Assembly: GCA_016931225.1 (NCBI GenBank)
Contig: JAFGFE010000026.1
Span: 75,499-139,498, forward strand
Length of the DNA stretch: 64,000 nt
Direction of reading: 5' to 3'
DNA from: Candidatus Zymogenaceae bacterium
GTDB taxonomy: Bacteria; Desulfobacterota; Zymogenia; Zymogenales; Zymogenaceae
Both the position numbers and the translations under genes were made by a program. Below, piece by piece: positions 43,656 to 52,458 of this stretch. How positions within the stretch are numbered: position 1 is the stretch's first letter; the number at the start of each line of letters is the position of its first letter. Under the pieces are notes generated by a model. The model saw only the letters and a list, made by a program, of their open reading frames with translations. It made no database searches and was not told the DNA's origin.

Positions 43656-44724
43656 CAGCAGGACGTATCTTTTCACTTTCTTTTTGGCAGTGATGCTGCT
43701 GGTAGTCTCCTGCACGCAGGATCCGATGGAGAGTCAATATCGCCGCGGTGAGGCGCTGTTTGAGAAGGGTGAATTTTCCAGCGCCGTGGAGGTGTACAGG
43801 AAAATCGCCACCTACACCCCGGATTCCTCCTGGGCCCCCGAGGCCCTCTACCAGAGCGGCCTGGTCAATTATCTCTATTTGAAGGAATATGAAGAGGCCG
43901 TGGACGATTTCGCCCACCTGATCTACTATTATCCGAAGAACAAGAACGCCTTCGACGCCCAGGCGAAGATCGTTGAGATATACGTGAACAAGCTGGACGA
44001 CCCGATGCAGGCGATCGTCGAGCTCAGGAAGCTCATTGAGAAATACCCGAACCGTGACGGCATGGACCAGTACCAATACATGCTGGCCCAGTGCTTCTTC
44101 CAACTGCGGGATTTCGACCAGGTCCGTCTTGAGTACCTGATTTTGCTCGACAGCTATCCGAACTCGGAGCTGGTCCCGGAAGTGTACTACAATATCGCCA
44201 GCACCTACTTCATCGAGGGCGGCGGGAAGCTTGAAAAGGCGGTAGAGTATTACCAGCGGGTGATCGACGAGTTCCCGGAGAGTGAATACGTTCATGACAG
44301 CCGATTTTATATCGCCGCCGCCGCCGAGGAGGCGGGGGACCTCGAGGAGGCGAAACGGCTCTACGAGGAGCTGCTTCCGACATACCCGAGTCCCCGGGTG
44401 GTGGAGCTGAGAATAGAGGGCATCAATGAAATACAGGAAAAAATGGCCTCACCCGCCCCGGAAAAGGCGTACCGGGGATTCTCGGAGCTTCCCGAAAAAC
44501 GGACCGACAAGGATGCAGACGAGGAAGACGGTGATGACGAATGGATCAGCTCAGATGAGATCATCGTCATCGAGCGGGATGACGCGGACGACGGTGGGGA
44601 GTCCGGGGACGACACGGAGGTGACGGGGGACGGGATCGACGATGCGCCCCCCGCGGATTCCGAGACGGGCGGCGAATCCGAAGGCGACACGGGCGAGAAG
44701 AAAGAGGGGTTCAAGCTCTTTTAG
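43639..44724 (+). CDS. TPR-repeat lipoprotein (BamD/YfgL-like)
   Basis: The 361-residue product is an exported lipoprotein: hydrophobic segment [14 protein letters not shown] with lipobox Cys25. About six tetratricopeptide-like repeats follow (residues 32-240), the pattern of BamD-type outer-membrane assembly factors, then a long acidic tail from about residue 270 rich in Asp, Glu and Gly. The last feature is unlike BamD, so the exact role is uncertain. It overlaps the gyrA end by 17 bases. A strong terminator follows. Confidence 0.75.
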   Translation: MVMTNSSRTYLFTFFLAVMLLVVSCTQDPMESQYRRGEALFEKGEFSSAVEVYRKIATYTPDSSWAPEALYQSGLVNYLYLKEYEEAVDDFAHLIYYYPKNKNAFDAQAKIVEIYVNKLDDPMQAIVELRKLIEKYPNRDGMDQYQYMLAQCFFQLRDFDQVRLEYLILLDSYPNSELVPEVYYNIASTYFIEGGGKLEKAVEYYQRVIDEFPESEYVHDSRFYIAAAAEEAGDLEEAKRLYEELLPTYPSPRVVELRIEGINEIQEKMASPAPEKAYRGFSELPEKRTDKDADEEDGDDEWISSDEIIVIERDDADDGGESGDDTEVTGDGIDDAPPADSETGGESEGDTGEKKEGFKLF

Positions 44725-44829
44725 ATGGTTTCCGCAGGACGCCGGGCGGACATCGTAATACGAACGGGCGGTGTGTACGCATATGATAGGATGACGATAA
44801 ACGGCGTGACGCGCCGAACGAAATACAGA

Positions 44830-44865
44830 CCGGGAGCCTTTTTAAAAAGGCTCCCGGTTTTTTTT
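44830..44865 (+). terminator. Intrinsic terminator after the TPR lipoprotein gene
   Basis: A perfect 28-base palindrome (CCGGGAGCCTTTTT followed by its complement) is followed by eight T. It ends the gyrA-lipoprotein unit and faces the convergent exchanger gene. Confidence 0.93.
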
Positions 44866-44885
44866 AACGGGGTATGGGAAGAAGA

Positions 44886-45872
44886 TCAGGGAAGCTTGAG
44901 CAGTACGATTCCCTCGGGGTAGAGATATACCAGGATGATGTAGGTGATATAGAAGAGGACGTACACCGCTCCTTCGATCCGGGAAATCCGCCGCCGCGTC
45001 GCCACCACGGCGAAGAGCAGGATTGTCAGAAAGAGCATCACCGGGGTGTCGAACACCAGGATGCGCTCGGAGAGGGAGAAGGGTTTGATCAGCGCCGTGA
45101 TGCCCCCCACGATCAGGAAATTGAAGATATTGCTGCCCAGGATGTTCCCGATGCTGATATCCCCCTCGCCCTTGATCGCCGCGATGATGGAGGTGACCAG
45201 CTCCGGCAGAGACGTGCCCAGCGCCACCACCGTGACCGCCACCACCGCCTCGGACACGCCGAAGCCGATGGCAAGGCCGGTGGCGCCCCGGACAAGAAAA
45301 TCCGAGCCGCCGGCCAGCATGAAGATGCCCGCCGTGGCGTAGAGGACCGCCCGAGTCGGGTTCAGGGCGTGTTTTTCCACCTCCTCCATCTCGATGAGGT
45401 CCAGAGCTTCTTCCCCCTGTGCGGTGACGAAGCAGTACACCATGAACACCACGAAGAGAATCACCAGGATAATGCCGTCGATCCGTGTGAAGGAGTAGTT
45501 TCGCTCCATAAACCAGAAAATGAAACTCAGGGCGACGACGAAGGGTATCTCCCAGAGGATGGTGTTTCTCTTGACGGCGATGGGCATGAACATGGCCGAA
45601 CACCCCATGACGAGGCCCAGGTTGGCGATGTTACTTCCGACGATGTTGCCGCAGGCGATGTCGCCGAAGCCCCTGATGGCTGCGTTCATGGACGCCGCCA
45701 GCTCCGGGGCCGATGTGCCGAAGGCCACCAGCGTCATGCCGATAATCAGGCTGGGGATGCCCACCCGGCGCGCCAGGCTCACCGCGCCGTCCACGAGAAG
45801 CGACGCACCCCAGATCAGAAAGGCGAAGCCGATAACCGTCAGGATCGAGTTGAGTGCAATGTCCGGCAACAT
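44886..45872 (-). CDS. yrbG: CaCA-family calcium/sodium antiporter
   Basis: A 328-residue integral membrane exchanger of the CaCA superfamily, YrbG type. The two inverted alpha repeats carry the ion-binding motifs V-A-F-G-T-S-A-P-E-L and V-A-L-G-T-S-L-P-E-L, each followed by G-N-I-V-G-S-N-I and G-N-I-L-G-S-N-I. About ten membrane helices; an acidic cytosolic loop (E-A-L-D-L-I-E-M-E-E-V-E-K) lies in the middle. Expected to exchange Ca for Na or H across the inner membrane; ion preference cannot be judged. It is alone on this strand. Confidence 0.92.
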   Translation of the reverse strand: MLPDIALNSILTVIGFAFLIWGASLLVDGAVSLARRVGIPSLIIGMTLVAFGTSAPELAASMNAAIRGFGDIACGNIVGSNIANLGLVMGCSAMFMPIAVKRNTILWEIPFVVALSFIFWFMERNYSFTRIDGIILVILFVVFMVYCFVTAQGEEALDLIEMEEVEKHALNPTRAVLYATAGIFMLAGGSDFLVRGATGLAIGFGVSEAVVAVTVVALGTSLPELVTSIIAAIKGEGDISIGNILGSNIFNFLIVGGITALIKPFSLSERILVFDTPVMLFLTILLFAVVATRRRISRIEGAVYVLFYITYIILVYLYPEGIVLLKLP

Positions 45873-46033
45873 ATCCGTGTGATACTCCTGTGTGTGTCAT
45901 CGTGAGGGTAACAGGTTTGATTCTGACACAGATTTTCTTCTTTGTACACGAAATTCTGGAAAACGCCGGGGGTGTTTGGTATATTAACAAAGGTTCCAAT
46001 AAGATTTAAGATATATTTTTATACGGGGCAGTC

Positions 46034-46312
46034 ATGTCAACAGGTAAAGAACTGCTTCTTGTAATTCTATCCGCAATAGGTCTCTGGAGCGTCATCTCGT
46101 TGTTTACATGGTTTATCGGTGCGTATAAAGACATTGAGAAAAAAGAGGAAGGACGGAGATTCAGTTGGGGGGAGCGGTTTAAAGCCCTGATGACAGGTAT
46201 AGGTGCTCTTTCCCTGATACATCTTGCCTCAAAAGATCCGGAGAGTTTTCAAGTGGTTATATCTCTGGCTTTTGTAATTTTTGTTATCTGGCTTATGTGG
46301 AATAGGAAGTAG
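46034..46312 (+). CDS. Small membrane protein of unknown function
   Basis: A 92-residue protein with an N-terminal helix (L-L-L-V-I-L-S-A-I-G-L-W-S-V-I-S-L-F), a charged middle (K-D-I-E-K-K-E-E-G-R-R-F-S-W-G-E) and a C-terminal helix (V-V-I-S-L-A-F-V-I-F-V-I-W-L-M-W). Its codons are markedly richer in A and T than those of neighbouring genes, consistent with recent transfer or a different expression need. A weak AT-rich promoter region lies upstream. No family was recognised. Confidence 0.65.
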   Translation: MSTGKELLLVILSAIGLWSVISLFTWFIGAYKDIEKKEEGRRFSWGERFKALMTGIGALSLIHLASKDPESFQVVISLAFVIFVIWLMWNRK

Positions 46313-46403
46313 TTATTTTTGATAGGCGGCGATGGGATAAAAAAACGGGGCGACACGGACGCCGCCCCCATCAAAAAGGAGGAGAGGTGTGGTAGGCTGA
46401 TCT

Positions 46404-47690
46404 CTATTTTAGAAACAGGTATGTGACGGCCACGGAATCGGTGGTGGGGAGGCCCAGGATCAGGTAGGGCGATCCCGCGCCCTCCTCGCCAGTCAGGGTC
46501 ACGGTGATCACGTCCCCGTCCCGGCGCACCTCGGAAACGGTCAGAGCCCCCAGGCCCCGGTCACCCCCCGCCACGAACACTGCGGCGGTTTTGCTGTCGA
46601 AATCAAGTCCGGACACATCCGCGACGTCGATGCCCGCATCCGTAAGAAACGTGTTGAGCTCTTTTTCGGACCCGAACAGCCCGTCGGCATCCTCACGAGT
46701 CGCCCCAACGGCGCCAGACGATATGACCGTGTATGGCATCGGCTCGCCGTAGGTAACGCCCCGTTCCATCATCTTGGACTTCATCCCGGCGATCAGGATG
46801 GAATCCAGATTGTTTTCCATGTCGCCGGAGTCGTAATATCCGCCGCCCATGCCGCCTTCCGTCTCCATCATTGTTGTTTCAGCCGGCGCTCCGGCGAAAA
46901 GCCCCCCGCCGCTCCCCGTGGGCGCCTCGGTTTTCGCGGCCAGGCCCTTTTTCTCCGCCTCTTCGGCGCCCATGCGCCACAGCTCCTCGGACGTGTCCTC
47001 GTCCATCACGTAGTAGTCGTCTCCGGCGATCATCACCGATTCCACCGTGCCGTCCTCGGCCATGTATTCACGCTTATAGGTCAGGTACTGAAAGGTTCCT
47101 TCTGTGCCCTTGGCGATGTCGGTGAAGATCGATACCCCGTCCGACGAGAGCCCGCTGCAGCCGATGGCGTTGATGATGATGTAGTCGTCCAGGGCCTGTT
47201 TCACCTCGTCCTGCCACCGCCAGTCCTGTTCGTAGTAGTGGGGTTCGGCGTCGCCGATGAGAAAGATCGTCTTTTCCGTGTCGATGTCCTTATCCCAGTT
47301 CATCTTTCTGACGGCTTCGTGCAACGCCTCGTTGACGCTCTCCGGCGTGTCGCCGCCGCCGTCGGCCCGAATGTCCCGGATAGCCCTGATGATGCCGTCG
47401 GTATCCCGGGTCAGCTCGAAGGTCTTGGTGATGTATTCATCCCCCCGGTCCCGGTAGAGCACCAGCCCGAACCGGACGTCCGGGGTGGGTTTGCCGCTTT
47501 CGATCTCGGTGATCATGTCGACGATGCTCTCCTTCACCACGGCGATCTCGTCGCCCATGGAGCCGGTGGTGTCGATGAGAAACACCACGTCCATCCTCGG
47601 CGCCTCGGCAAGGGCGAGAGGAGCGGTCAATGCCGTGCACAACATGGTCGAGAGAACCATCAGCAGAACTATGTGTGTTCGTCGTCTCAT
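46404..47690 (-). CDS. Exported VWA-domain protein
   Basis: A 428-residue protein with a signal peptide (R-R-R-T-H then I-V-L-L-M-V-L-S-T-M-L-C-T-A-L, cleavage near L-A-E) and a von Willebrand A domain from about residue 32 to 230. The MIDAS motif is D-T-T-G-S (family DxSxS), with T at the second site and D-T-P-E-S later. The C-terminal 150 residues, with a Gly/Met-rich stretch, are not recognised. It probably binds a divalent metal and a partner in the periplasm. GGAGG precedes the ATG. Confidence 0.75.
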   Translation of the reverse strand: MRRRTHIVLLMVLSTMLCTALTAPLALAEAPRMDVVFLIDTTGSMGDEIAVVKESIVDMITEIESGKPTPDVRFGLVLYRDRGDEYITKTFELTRDTDGIIRAIRDIRADGGGDTPESVNEALHEAVRKMNWDKDIDTEKTIFLIGDAEPHYYEQDWRWQDEVKQALDDYIIINAIGCSGLSSDGVSIFTDIAKGTEGTFQYLTYKREYMAEDGTVESVMIAGDDYYVMDEDTSEELWRMGAEEAEKKGLAAKTEAPTGSGGGLFAGAPAETTMMETEGGMGGGYYDSGDMENNLDSILIAGMKSKMMERGVTYGEPMPYTVISSGAVGATREDADGLFGSEKELNTFLTDAGIDVADVSGLDFDSKTAAVFVAGGDRGLGALTVSEVRRDGDVITVTLTGEEGAGSPYLILGLPTTDSVAVTYLFLK

Positions 47691-47902
47691 TATATCCTCC
47701 AGGTTTTATACGTTCTGACACACGGGCGACCCAGGGGGTTCCATTCACGCGCATCTTTTCCAGACGGGACGATCGATGTAAGGTGTTCGTCTCAACGAAG
47801 GACCAGTTCATTTTTAAAATGAGCCCCGTTCTCGTTTCTTGATATGTGAATTTTTTCTGTCGTGTTGTGTAAAGGGGATGATCGGGTTTCGACGGGGGCC
47901 CG

Positions 47903-48886
47903 TTACCAGCCCAGCCCCGCCCTCGGATCGTAGGCGGACTGCTCGCCGAACTCTTTGAGGAGCCGTTTGCCGTCCTCGGGGATGTTCTTGGGGACGGAGA
48001 TCTTAACGACGGCGAACATGTCCCCCCGGCCGCTCCCCTTCAGGCGGGGTGCGCCCTTGCCCTTGAGGCGCAATTTTTGACCCCCCTGGGTTCCCGGGGG
48101 GATCGTCAGGCGGGTGGGGCCGTCCACCGTGGGGATCGTCACCTGCGCGCCCAGGGCGGCCTCGGTGATGGAGATGGGGATGTCGATGTATATGTCGTCC
48201 CCCTCGCGGCGGAAGTAGGGGTGGGGTGCGATCTGGGTGACGATGAAGAGATCACCGGACGGGCCGCCGTTTATCCCCGGGCCGCCCTTCCCCTTGAGCC
48301 GGACCCGGGAGCCGTCATGGACGCCCTTGGGGATGGAGACGGTCAGGGTTTCGTTTCCTTTTCCTGTGTTCACGGATATGGTCGCGCTCTTTCCCCTTAT
48401 CGCGTCCATGAAATCGATCTGCATGGAATACTGGAGATCCTCGCCCTTTCCGGGGCGCCGGGCGCGGCTGTAGGTACGCCGTCCACCGCCCGCGGCGCCG
48501 AACAGCTCGCTGAAGATATCGGAAAAGGACCCGAAGCTCTCTCCTCCGAAGGAGGAGCCGAAGTCGAACCCCTCAAAACCGCCGCCGGGTGCGCCCGAGC
48601 CGCTCCAGTGCCACCGGGCGCCGCCGGGCCCTCCGCCTCCCCGCCCCGAAAAATCACCCTGCCCGAAGGCCGCATGGCCGAACTGGTCATACATCTTCTT
48701 CTTCTCGGGGTTGGTCAGCACCTCATACGCCTCGGAGATCTCCTTGAACTTCTCCTCAGCGGCGGCGTCTCCCGGATTCATGTCCGGGTGATACTTGCGG
48801 GCAAGCTTCCGATAGGCTTTTTTTATGTCGTCGATCGAGGCGCTCCGGGAAATACCCAGCGCCTCGTAATAATCCATTTTGGACAT
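47903..48886 (-). CDS. cbpA: DnaJ-family co-chaperone without zinc fingers (CbpA-like)
   Basis: A 327-residue class II J-protein. The J-domain (residues 1-70) has H-P-D at 33-35, then a long Gly/Phe-rich region to about 130, then the two C-terminal beta-barrel domains with G-G-P-S-G-D-L-F-I-V and G-R-G-D-M-F-A-V-V-K-I. The four CxxCxGxG motifs of DnaJ are missing, as in CbpA. It probably delivers substrates to DnaK. It lies downstream of hsp20 on the same strand with a 44-base gap, a heat-shock pair. Confidence 0.92.
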   Translation of the reverse strand: MSKMDYYEALGISRSASIDDIKKAYRKLARKYHPDMNPGDAAAEEKFKEISEAYEVLTNPEKKKMYDQFGHAAFGQGDFSGRGGGGPGGARWHWSGSGAPGGGFEGFDFGSSFGGESFGSFSDIFSELFGAAGGGRRTYSRARRPGKGEDLQYSMQIDFMDAIRGKSATISVNTGKGNETLTVSIPKGVHDGSRVRLKGKGGPGINGGPSGDLFIVTQIAPHPYFRREGDDIYIDIPISITEAALGAQVTIPTVDGPTRLTIPPGTQGGQKLRLKGKGAPRLKGSGRGDMFAVVKISVPKNIPEDGKRLLKEFGEQSAYDPRAGLGW

Positions 48887-48930
48887 CGCGCTTCACCATG
48901 GCTCAAAGAAAGATGTCCGACAATGCGGGA

Positions 48931-49380
48931 TCACGTCTCTTTTATTTCTATGACTCTGGCCGTCGATTTTTCGGCCTTGGGGATATGTATTTCAAGGATT
49001 CCGTCGATGAATTTCGCGCTCACACCGCTCTGGTCGACCGTGGTCGGAAGAGAAAAGGTTCTGGAAAAAGAGCCGTACGACCGCTCGATGCGATGGTAGT
49101 TTTCCTCCTTGATATCCTTTTCGAACGTACGCTCTCCCGTGAGAATCAGGGTGTTGTCCGTGATCTCTATGGAAACGTCGTCTTTCTTCAGGCCGGGGAG
49201 TTCCGCCTTGAGCACGATCTCATCGTTCGTTTCGTATATGTCAACGGCGGGAGACCAGACCCCGGAGGCGAAGGATTGCTCGAAGACCCTGTTCCTGGAA
49301 ATACTCTCCTCAAAGAGCCGATCCATGCGGTCCTGGAGCGTCAAGAGATCCCGAAACGGGTCCCACCTAATAAGAGCCAT
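48931..49380 (-). CDS. hsp20: Small heat-shock protein Hsp20
   Basis: A 149-residue alpha-crystallin-type holdase. N terminus M-A-L-I-R-W-D-P-F-R-D-L; the alpha-crystallin domain covers about residues 45-135 with P-A-V-D-I-Y-E-T-N-D-E-I-V-L-K-A-E-L-P-G-L and the final beta-strand G-I-L-E-I-H-I-P-K-A-E. ATG 49380 has GGAGGTG eight bases upstream; the open frame to 49479 is not used. It is first in an hsp20-cbpA unit with a promoter at 49442-49470. Confidence 0.93.
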   Translation of the reverse strand: MALIRWDPFRDLLTLQDRMDRLFEESISRNRVFEQSFASGVWSPAVDIYETNDEIVLKAELPGLKKDDVSIEITDNTLILTGERTFEKDIKEENYHRIERSYGSFSRTFSLPTTVDQSGVSAKFIDGILEIHIPKAEKSTARVIEIKET

Positions 49381-49441
49381 CGTGCACACCTCCTTTTTTT
49401 CATGTTCACGTGCCGGTAAATTGTAGCACGTCGTCTGTATT

Positions 49442-49470
49442 AATGTAAACACTATAACAATGAAAGTCAA
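49442..49470 (-). promoter_or_regulatory. Promoter of the hsp20-cbpA unit
   Basis: Minus strand: TTGACT, 17 bases, TACATT, about 60 bases before the hsp20 ATG. The -35 fits sigma-70; a stress sigma factor cannot be excluded. Confidence 0.6.
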
Positions 49471-49489
49471 GAGAGCCACAGGTTTCCTC

Positions 49490-49519
49490 TTGACATGATG
49501 TATCTCCGGGTATTACAGT
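49490..49519 (+). promoter_or_regulatory. Promoter of the lipoprotein gene
   Basis: TTGACA, 18 bases, TACAGT, about 45 bases before the ATG. It diverges from the hsp20 promoter, so the two genes share a 180-base control region. Confidence 0.55.
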
Positions 49520-49562
49520 ACTTGCGAACAAGAGAGCGTATTCTTGACAAGGGGGATGTGGG

Positions 49563-50018
49563 ATGTATCGTTTTACGCAAGTCTCAGGATCAATGTCCAT
49601 ATGTATCCTGATTGTGGTGTGTTTTCTGGCGGCGGGGTGTTCCGGAGTGGCGCATTCCCCGGAGGCGTGCAAGGACGCCGTGTTCGCCGCCCTGGAAAAA
49701 GACGACGCCGACGCCTTTTTTTCATACGTGCTCGAACCGCCGGAGGACAAGGACGATCGTGAAATGGAATTTTTATGGCTCAAGAGCAGGTTTGAGCCCT
49801 ACATCGGGGGAGACGTCATAGAGACCGAAGAACGGGATGACCGGGTCATCATAAAGATCGCCCCGGCCGAGGGACGGGAAAATAGTGTCACGCTCGGCTT
49901 CCCGACGGCGCCGATGTCGTTCGGCTTTGTCGAACAGGACGGGTGGAAGCTGGACGTGAAATATACCGAGAAAATGCGCGACCTCCAGGATCTCTACCGC
50001 GGCATCATGGGCGGATGA
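49563..50018 (+). CDS. Small lipoprotein of unknown function
   Basis: A 151-residue exported lipoprotein: S-I-C-I-L-I-V-V-C-F-L-A-A-G-C with lipobox L-A-A-G-C (Cys26). The mature 125 residues are acidic with an alpha-beta look (P-E-A-C-K-D-A-V-F-A-A-L-E-K-D-D, then L-K-S-R-F-E-P-Y-I-G) and end in G-W-K-L-D-V-K. Pattern and size fit DUF4878-like small lipoproteins, not certain. ATG 49563 or 49593 could be the start. It is followed by a purine-rich tract and a bidirectional terminator. Confidence 0.65.
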   Translation: MYRFTQVSGSMSICILIVVCFLAAGCSGVAHSPEACKDAVFAALEKDDADAFFSYVLEPPEDKDDREMEFLWLKSRFEPYIGGDVIETEERDDRVIIKIAPAEGRENSVTLGFPTAPMSFGFVEQDGWKLDVKYTEKMRDLQDLYRGIMGG

Positions 50019-50149
50019 TCCGATTGAAGGTCCGAGGGGGGAAGGAGGGACGGGAAAACGGGGAGGGAACAAGAGACAGGGGGGGACGGAAGGGAAGGGA
50101 ATGAATGGGAGGGCGAAAAGCGGCCCGCAATAAATGACGATTGGACGAA

Positions 50150-50177
50150 AAAAATCCCCGGTGTTCCGGGGATTTTT
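50150..50177. terminator. Bidirectional terminator
   Basis: AAAAATCCCCGG pairs perfectly with CCGGGGATTTTT around TGTT, giving U-runs on both strands, between the convergent lipoprotein and alpha/beta hydrolase genes. Confidence 0.92.
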
Positions 50178-50222
50178 AATGGATGCATCGGCGTGTGTGC
50201 CGCTTTAGACCGATTGCAGGAA

Positions 50223-51065
50223 TCAGTATCCCAACGCCTTCAGGACCCGCTCGTTGAAAATATCAGGGACCTCGCAGACCGGATTGTGCTCACCCTCCGG
50301 AATGGAGACGGTCGAGAGGTTCTTGAAATAAATGGCGACATGCTTGGTGAACTCACCCACGGGACCGAATGATTTCCCTCCCTGCACATAGATGGTGGGA
50401 ATGTCGACCCGGTACGAGTTCAGATATTCGCTGAAATTCCTTCGGGCGAATTTTTCTATGGCCCTGAGAAATCCGAGGGAGCTTCTGACCGGTGTGCGCT
50501 CGAATCCCTCCCAGACATAGGGCCAGTCGTCCTCCAGCTTCGCCTGGACCGGCATGAACGAGTTGATCATGTTGAACCCGGTGATATTTTTGAACACCAG
50601 AGAGTAGATGACGGGCCCGATGACCGGGACAAGAAAGATATAGAGATATTTCGGGAAGTACGCGTGCACCTCGATGAGCACCAAACGTTTGAGATATTGG
50701 GGAAACTGCCGGGCGAACTCCATGGCCACGTTTCCACCAAGACAGTTGCCGAAGAGCGTCACGTTCTTCAGCTTCAGTTTGTCAAAAAATTTCTTTCCCA
50801 GTTCCACAAAATCCTGTATGGAAAATCCGGGCATGGAGTCGCTCTTGCTGTATCCGGGCCACGCCGGGCGGTAGACGGTGAAGTGCTTGGCGAACCCCTC
50901 GTGGCACAGGCCGAAGGTATCCTCATGGCCGATCCATCCGTGCCAGAAGACCAGCGGGGGACCGGAGCCGCTTATTTTATACGAGATATTACGGCCGTCG
51001 ATTTCCACGGTGCGTCGTTCTTCAATCTCCGAATCAAAAGATCTGTTCGGCGTCTCCGTTTTCAT
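50223..51065 (-). CDS. Alpha/beta hydrolase with Cys at the nucleophile position
   Basis: A 280-residue alpha/beta-fold hydrolase. The nucleophile elbow is F-G-N-C-L-G-G-N-V, so Cys108 takes the place of the usual Ser (G-x-S-x-G). H-G-W-I-G gives the oxyanion region, and a late His lies in E-G-E-H-N-P-V. A candidate acid is not certain. Cys nucleophiles occur in dienelactone hydrolases; the substrate is unknown. The cap region (about 150-200) is large and hydrophobic. It ends at a strong bidirectional terminator shared with the lipoprotein gene. The upstream 350 bases (51066-51415) are AT-rich and hold only the promoter of the following small gene. Confidence 0.85.
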   Translation of the reverse strand: MKTETPNRSFDSEIEERRTVEIDGRNISYKISGSGPPLVFWHGWIGHEDTFGLCHEGFAKHFTVYRPAWPGYSKSDSMPGFSIQDFVELGKKFFDKLKLKNVTLFGNCLGGNVAMEFARQFPQYLKRLVLIEVHAYFPKYLYIFLVPVIGPVIYSLVFKNITGFNMINSFMPVQAKLEDDWPYVWEGFERTPVRSSLGFLRAIEKFARRNFSEYLNSYRVDIPTIYVQGGKSFGPVGEFTKHVAIYFKNLSTVSIPEGEHNPVCEVPDIFNERVLKALGY

Positions 51066-51348
51066 ACGAAAACCTCTTGTTGTGAAGGAAAAAAGTATAT
51101 GGGGTGTCTTTCGGTGTGATTACGTTCGGGATCTCGATCCCACAGGAGGGAAGATATAATCTCTCTCGGATGTGTGGAGGCATGTCTCATCTGATAGCTG
51201 TTGTGTCTGTGAGTATGGAATTCTGGTGCTAAAAGTTAGACATAGTATAAGGATTTCGTGATATTCTTGCAAGGACAAATAACACTATATCACATTTTTT
51301 CCTCCATGTCGGCGTATATAGTAAAAATAAATAAATCTACGAAAATAT

Positions 51349-51377
51349 TTGAAAAAAAGAGCGATTTTTGCTATAAA
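51349..51377 (+). promoter_or_regulatory. Promoter of the bS22-like gene
   Basis: TTGAAA, 17 bases, TATAAA, in an AT-rich region, about 40 bases before the TTG start. Confidence 0.65.
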
Positions 51378-51415
51378 TGTAAGATTACATACTTCATCGG
51401 AAGCGAGGTGATATC

Positions 51416-51514
51416 TTGGGAAGCGTAATCAAGAAGCGTCGAAAGAAAATGAGAAAACATAAATACAAAAAACTGCGGGACAAGATGCGTCATAAGCGTC
51501 GCCGCGGTCGATAA
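51416..51514 (+). CDS. AURKAIP1/COX24-domain small ribosomal protein (bS22-like)
   Basis: A 32-residue, strongly basic protein beginning M-G-S-V-I-K-K-R-R-K-K-M and containing K-H-K-Y-K-K-L and a final R-H-K-R-R-R-G-R. This is the compact pattern of COX24/AURKAIP1-domain proteins, small-subunit ribosome components related to mitochondrial mS38 and called bS22 in bacteria. It is too short for ordinary gene finders. The start is TTG, with GAGG at 51405-51408 and a good promoter upstream. A large structured hairpin follows. The identification rests on the motif alone but is strong. Confidence 0.85.
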   Translation: MGSVIKKRRKKMRKHKYKKLRDKMRHKRRRGR

Positions 51515-51538
51515 ACCGCTGATATCCGTCGCCCGTGC

Positions 51539-51601
51539 CGCCGCCGGTCTCCTCCCTCTCTTCCCAACCTGGGAAACGGGGGAGGAGGTTTATCGGCGGC
51601 G
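51539..51601 (+). other. Long structured hairpin after the bS22-like gene
   Basis: Three nested perfect stems: 51539-51546 with 51594-51601 (8 bp), 51549-51556 with 51580-51587 (8 bp) and 51561-51566 with 51570-51575 (6 bp). Together they make a 22-bp interrupted stem with no following T-run. It may protect the 3' end of the short mRNA or be a regulatory RNA. The stretch to 51894 shows two copies of TATCGTATAC near 51637-51657 and no gene. Confidence 0.6.
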
Positions 51602-51894
51602 AGTCGTTCATGGACGAAAAGAGGGAGGTATCTGCATATCGTATACTATCGTATACCGGTTTCTGTCCGTATGTGGAGAGCACACCTCTTCCGTAATGAC
51701 GTCGGCCGGTCCCGACGGGATCTCTGTATGTCGGAACAACCCATACCCGGGATTGCACGGAAAGGGGCCGTGTGCGGCGGCGGGCGCATATACGTGAACG
51801 ATCAGACAGGTACTGAAATCATCGAATTTCAAGAGGATTGAATCCGGGAAACGGGAGACGTCTTTCGGCGTCCCGTCTTGAGGGACCGACACGC

Positions 51895-52449
51895 GTGCAG
51901 GAAAAGCGACACATATTCATCACCGGGCTTCCCGGGGTCGGCAAGACAACCCTGATTCGAAGCATCACGGACGTGCTGACGGGAAAAAAGACCGGGTTTT
52001 TCACCCGGGAGGATCGATCGGGGGGACGTCGTATCGGGTTTACCATTGTCACCCTTGACGGGAATGAGACTCCCCTGGCGCGGAAATCGCCGGCCGGCGC
52101 GCATCGGATGGGGGCGTATCAGGTTTTCGTGGACAATCTCGAGAAACTGGCGATCCCCGCTATAAAGGCCGAGGCCGATATCATCGTCATCGACGAAATC
52201 GGAAAGATGGAATGTATGTCGGAGCCTTTCAAGCGGGCCGTGCTGAATGCTCTGGATGGAGACACCCGGGTGGTGGCGACCGTCGCCAAAAAGGGAGTGG
52301 GATTCATCAAGGACGTGAAGCATCGTCGGGACGTATCGCTCTTCGAGGTGACCGTCAAGAATCGAGATGCGATGACCATTATGCTGCGGAAGAAGCTCAT
52401 CGATGCTGAAAATCCGGTATCCGAAGGCGAACGGGGAAGCGTCCGGTAG
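51895..52449 (+). CDS. THEP1-type nucleoside-triphosphatase
   Basis: A 184-residue protein of the THEP1/NTPase family: P-loop F-I-T-G-L-P-G-V-G-K-T-T, Walker B I-I-V-I-D-E-I-G-K-M-E, and the conserved G-F-F-T-R-E near residue 45. These hydrolyse nucleoside triphosphates; a cell role is unknown. The start is GTG 51895 with GAGGG upstream; a TTG at 51838 in frame would add 19 residues not seen in the family. engB follows nine bases later, so it is part of a housekeeping operon. Confidence 0.88.
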   Translation: MQEKRHIFITGLPGVGKTTLIRSITDVLTGKKTGFFTREDRSGGRRIGFTIVTLDGNETPLARKSPAGAHRMGAYQVFVDNLEKLAIPAIKAEADIIVIDEIGKMECMSEPFKRAVLNALDGDTRVVATVAKKGVGFIKDVKHRRDVSLFEVTVKNRDAMTIMLRKKLIDAENPVSEGERGSVR

Positions 52450-52458
52450 GAGGGTGCG

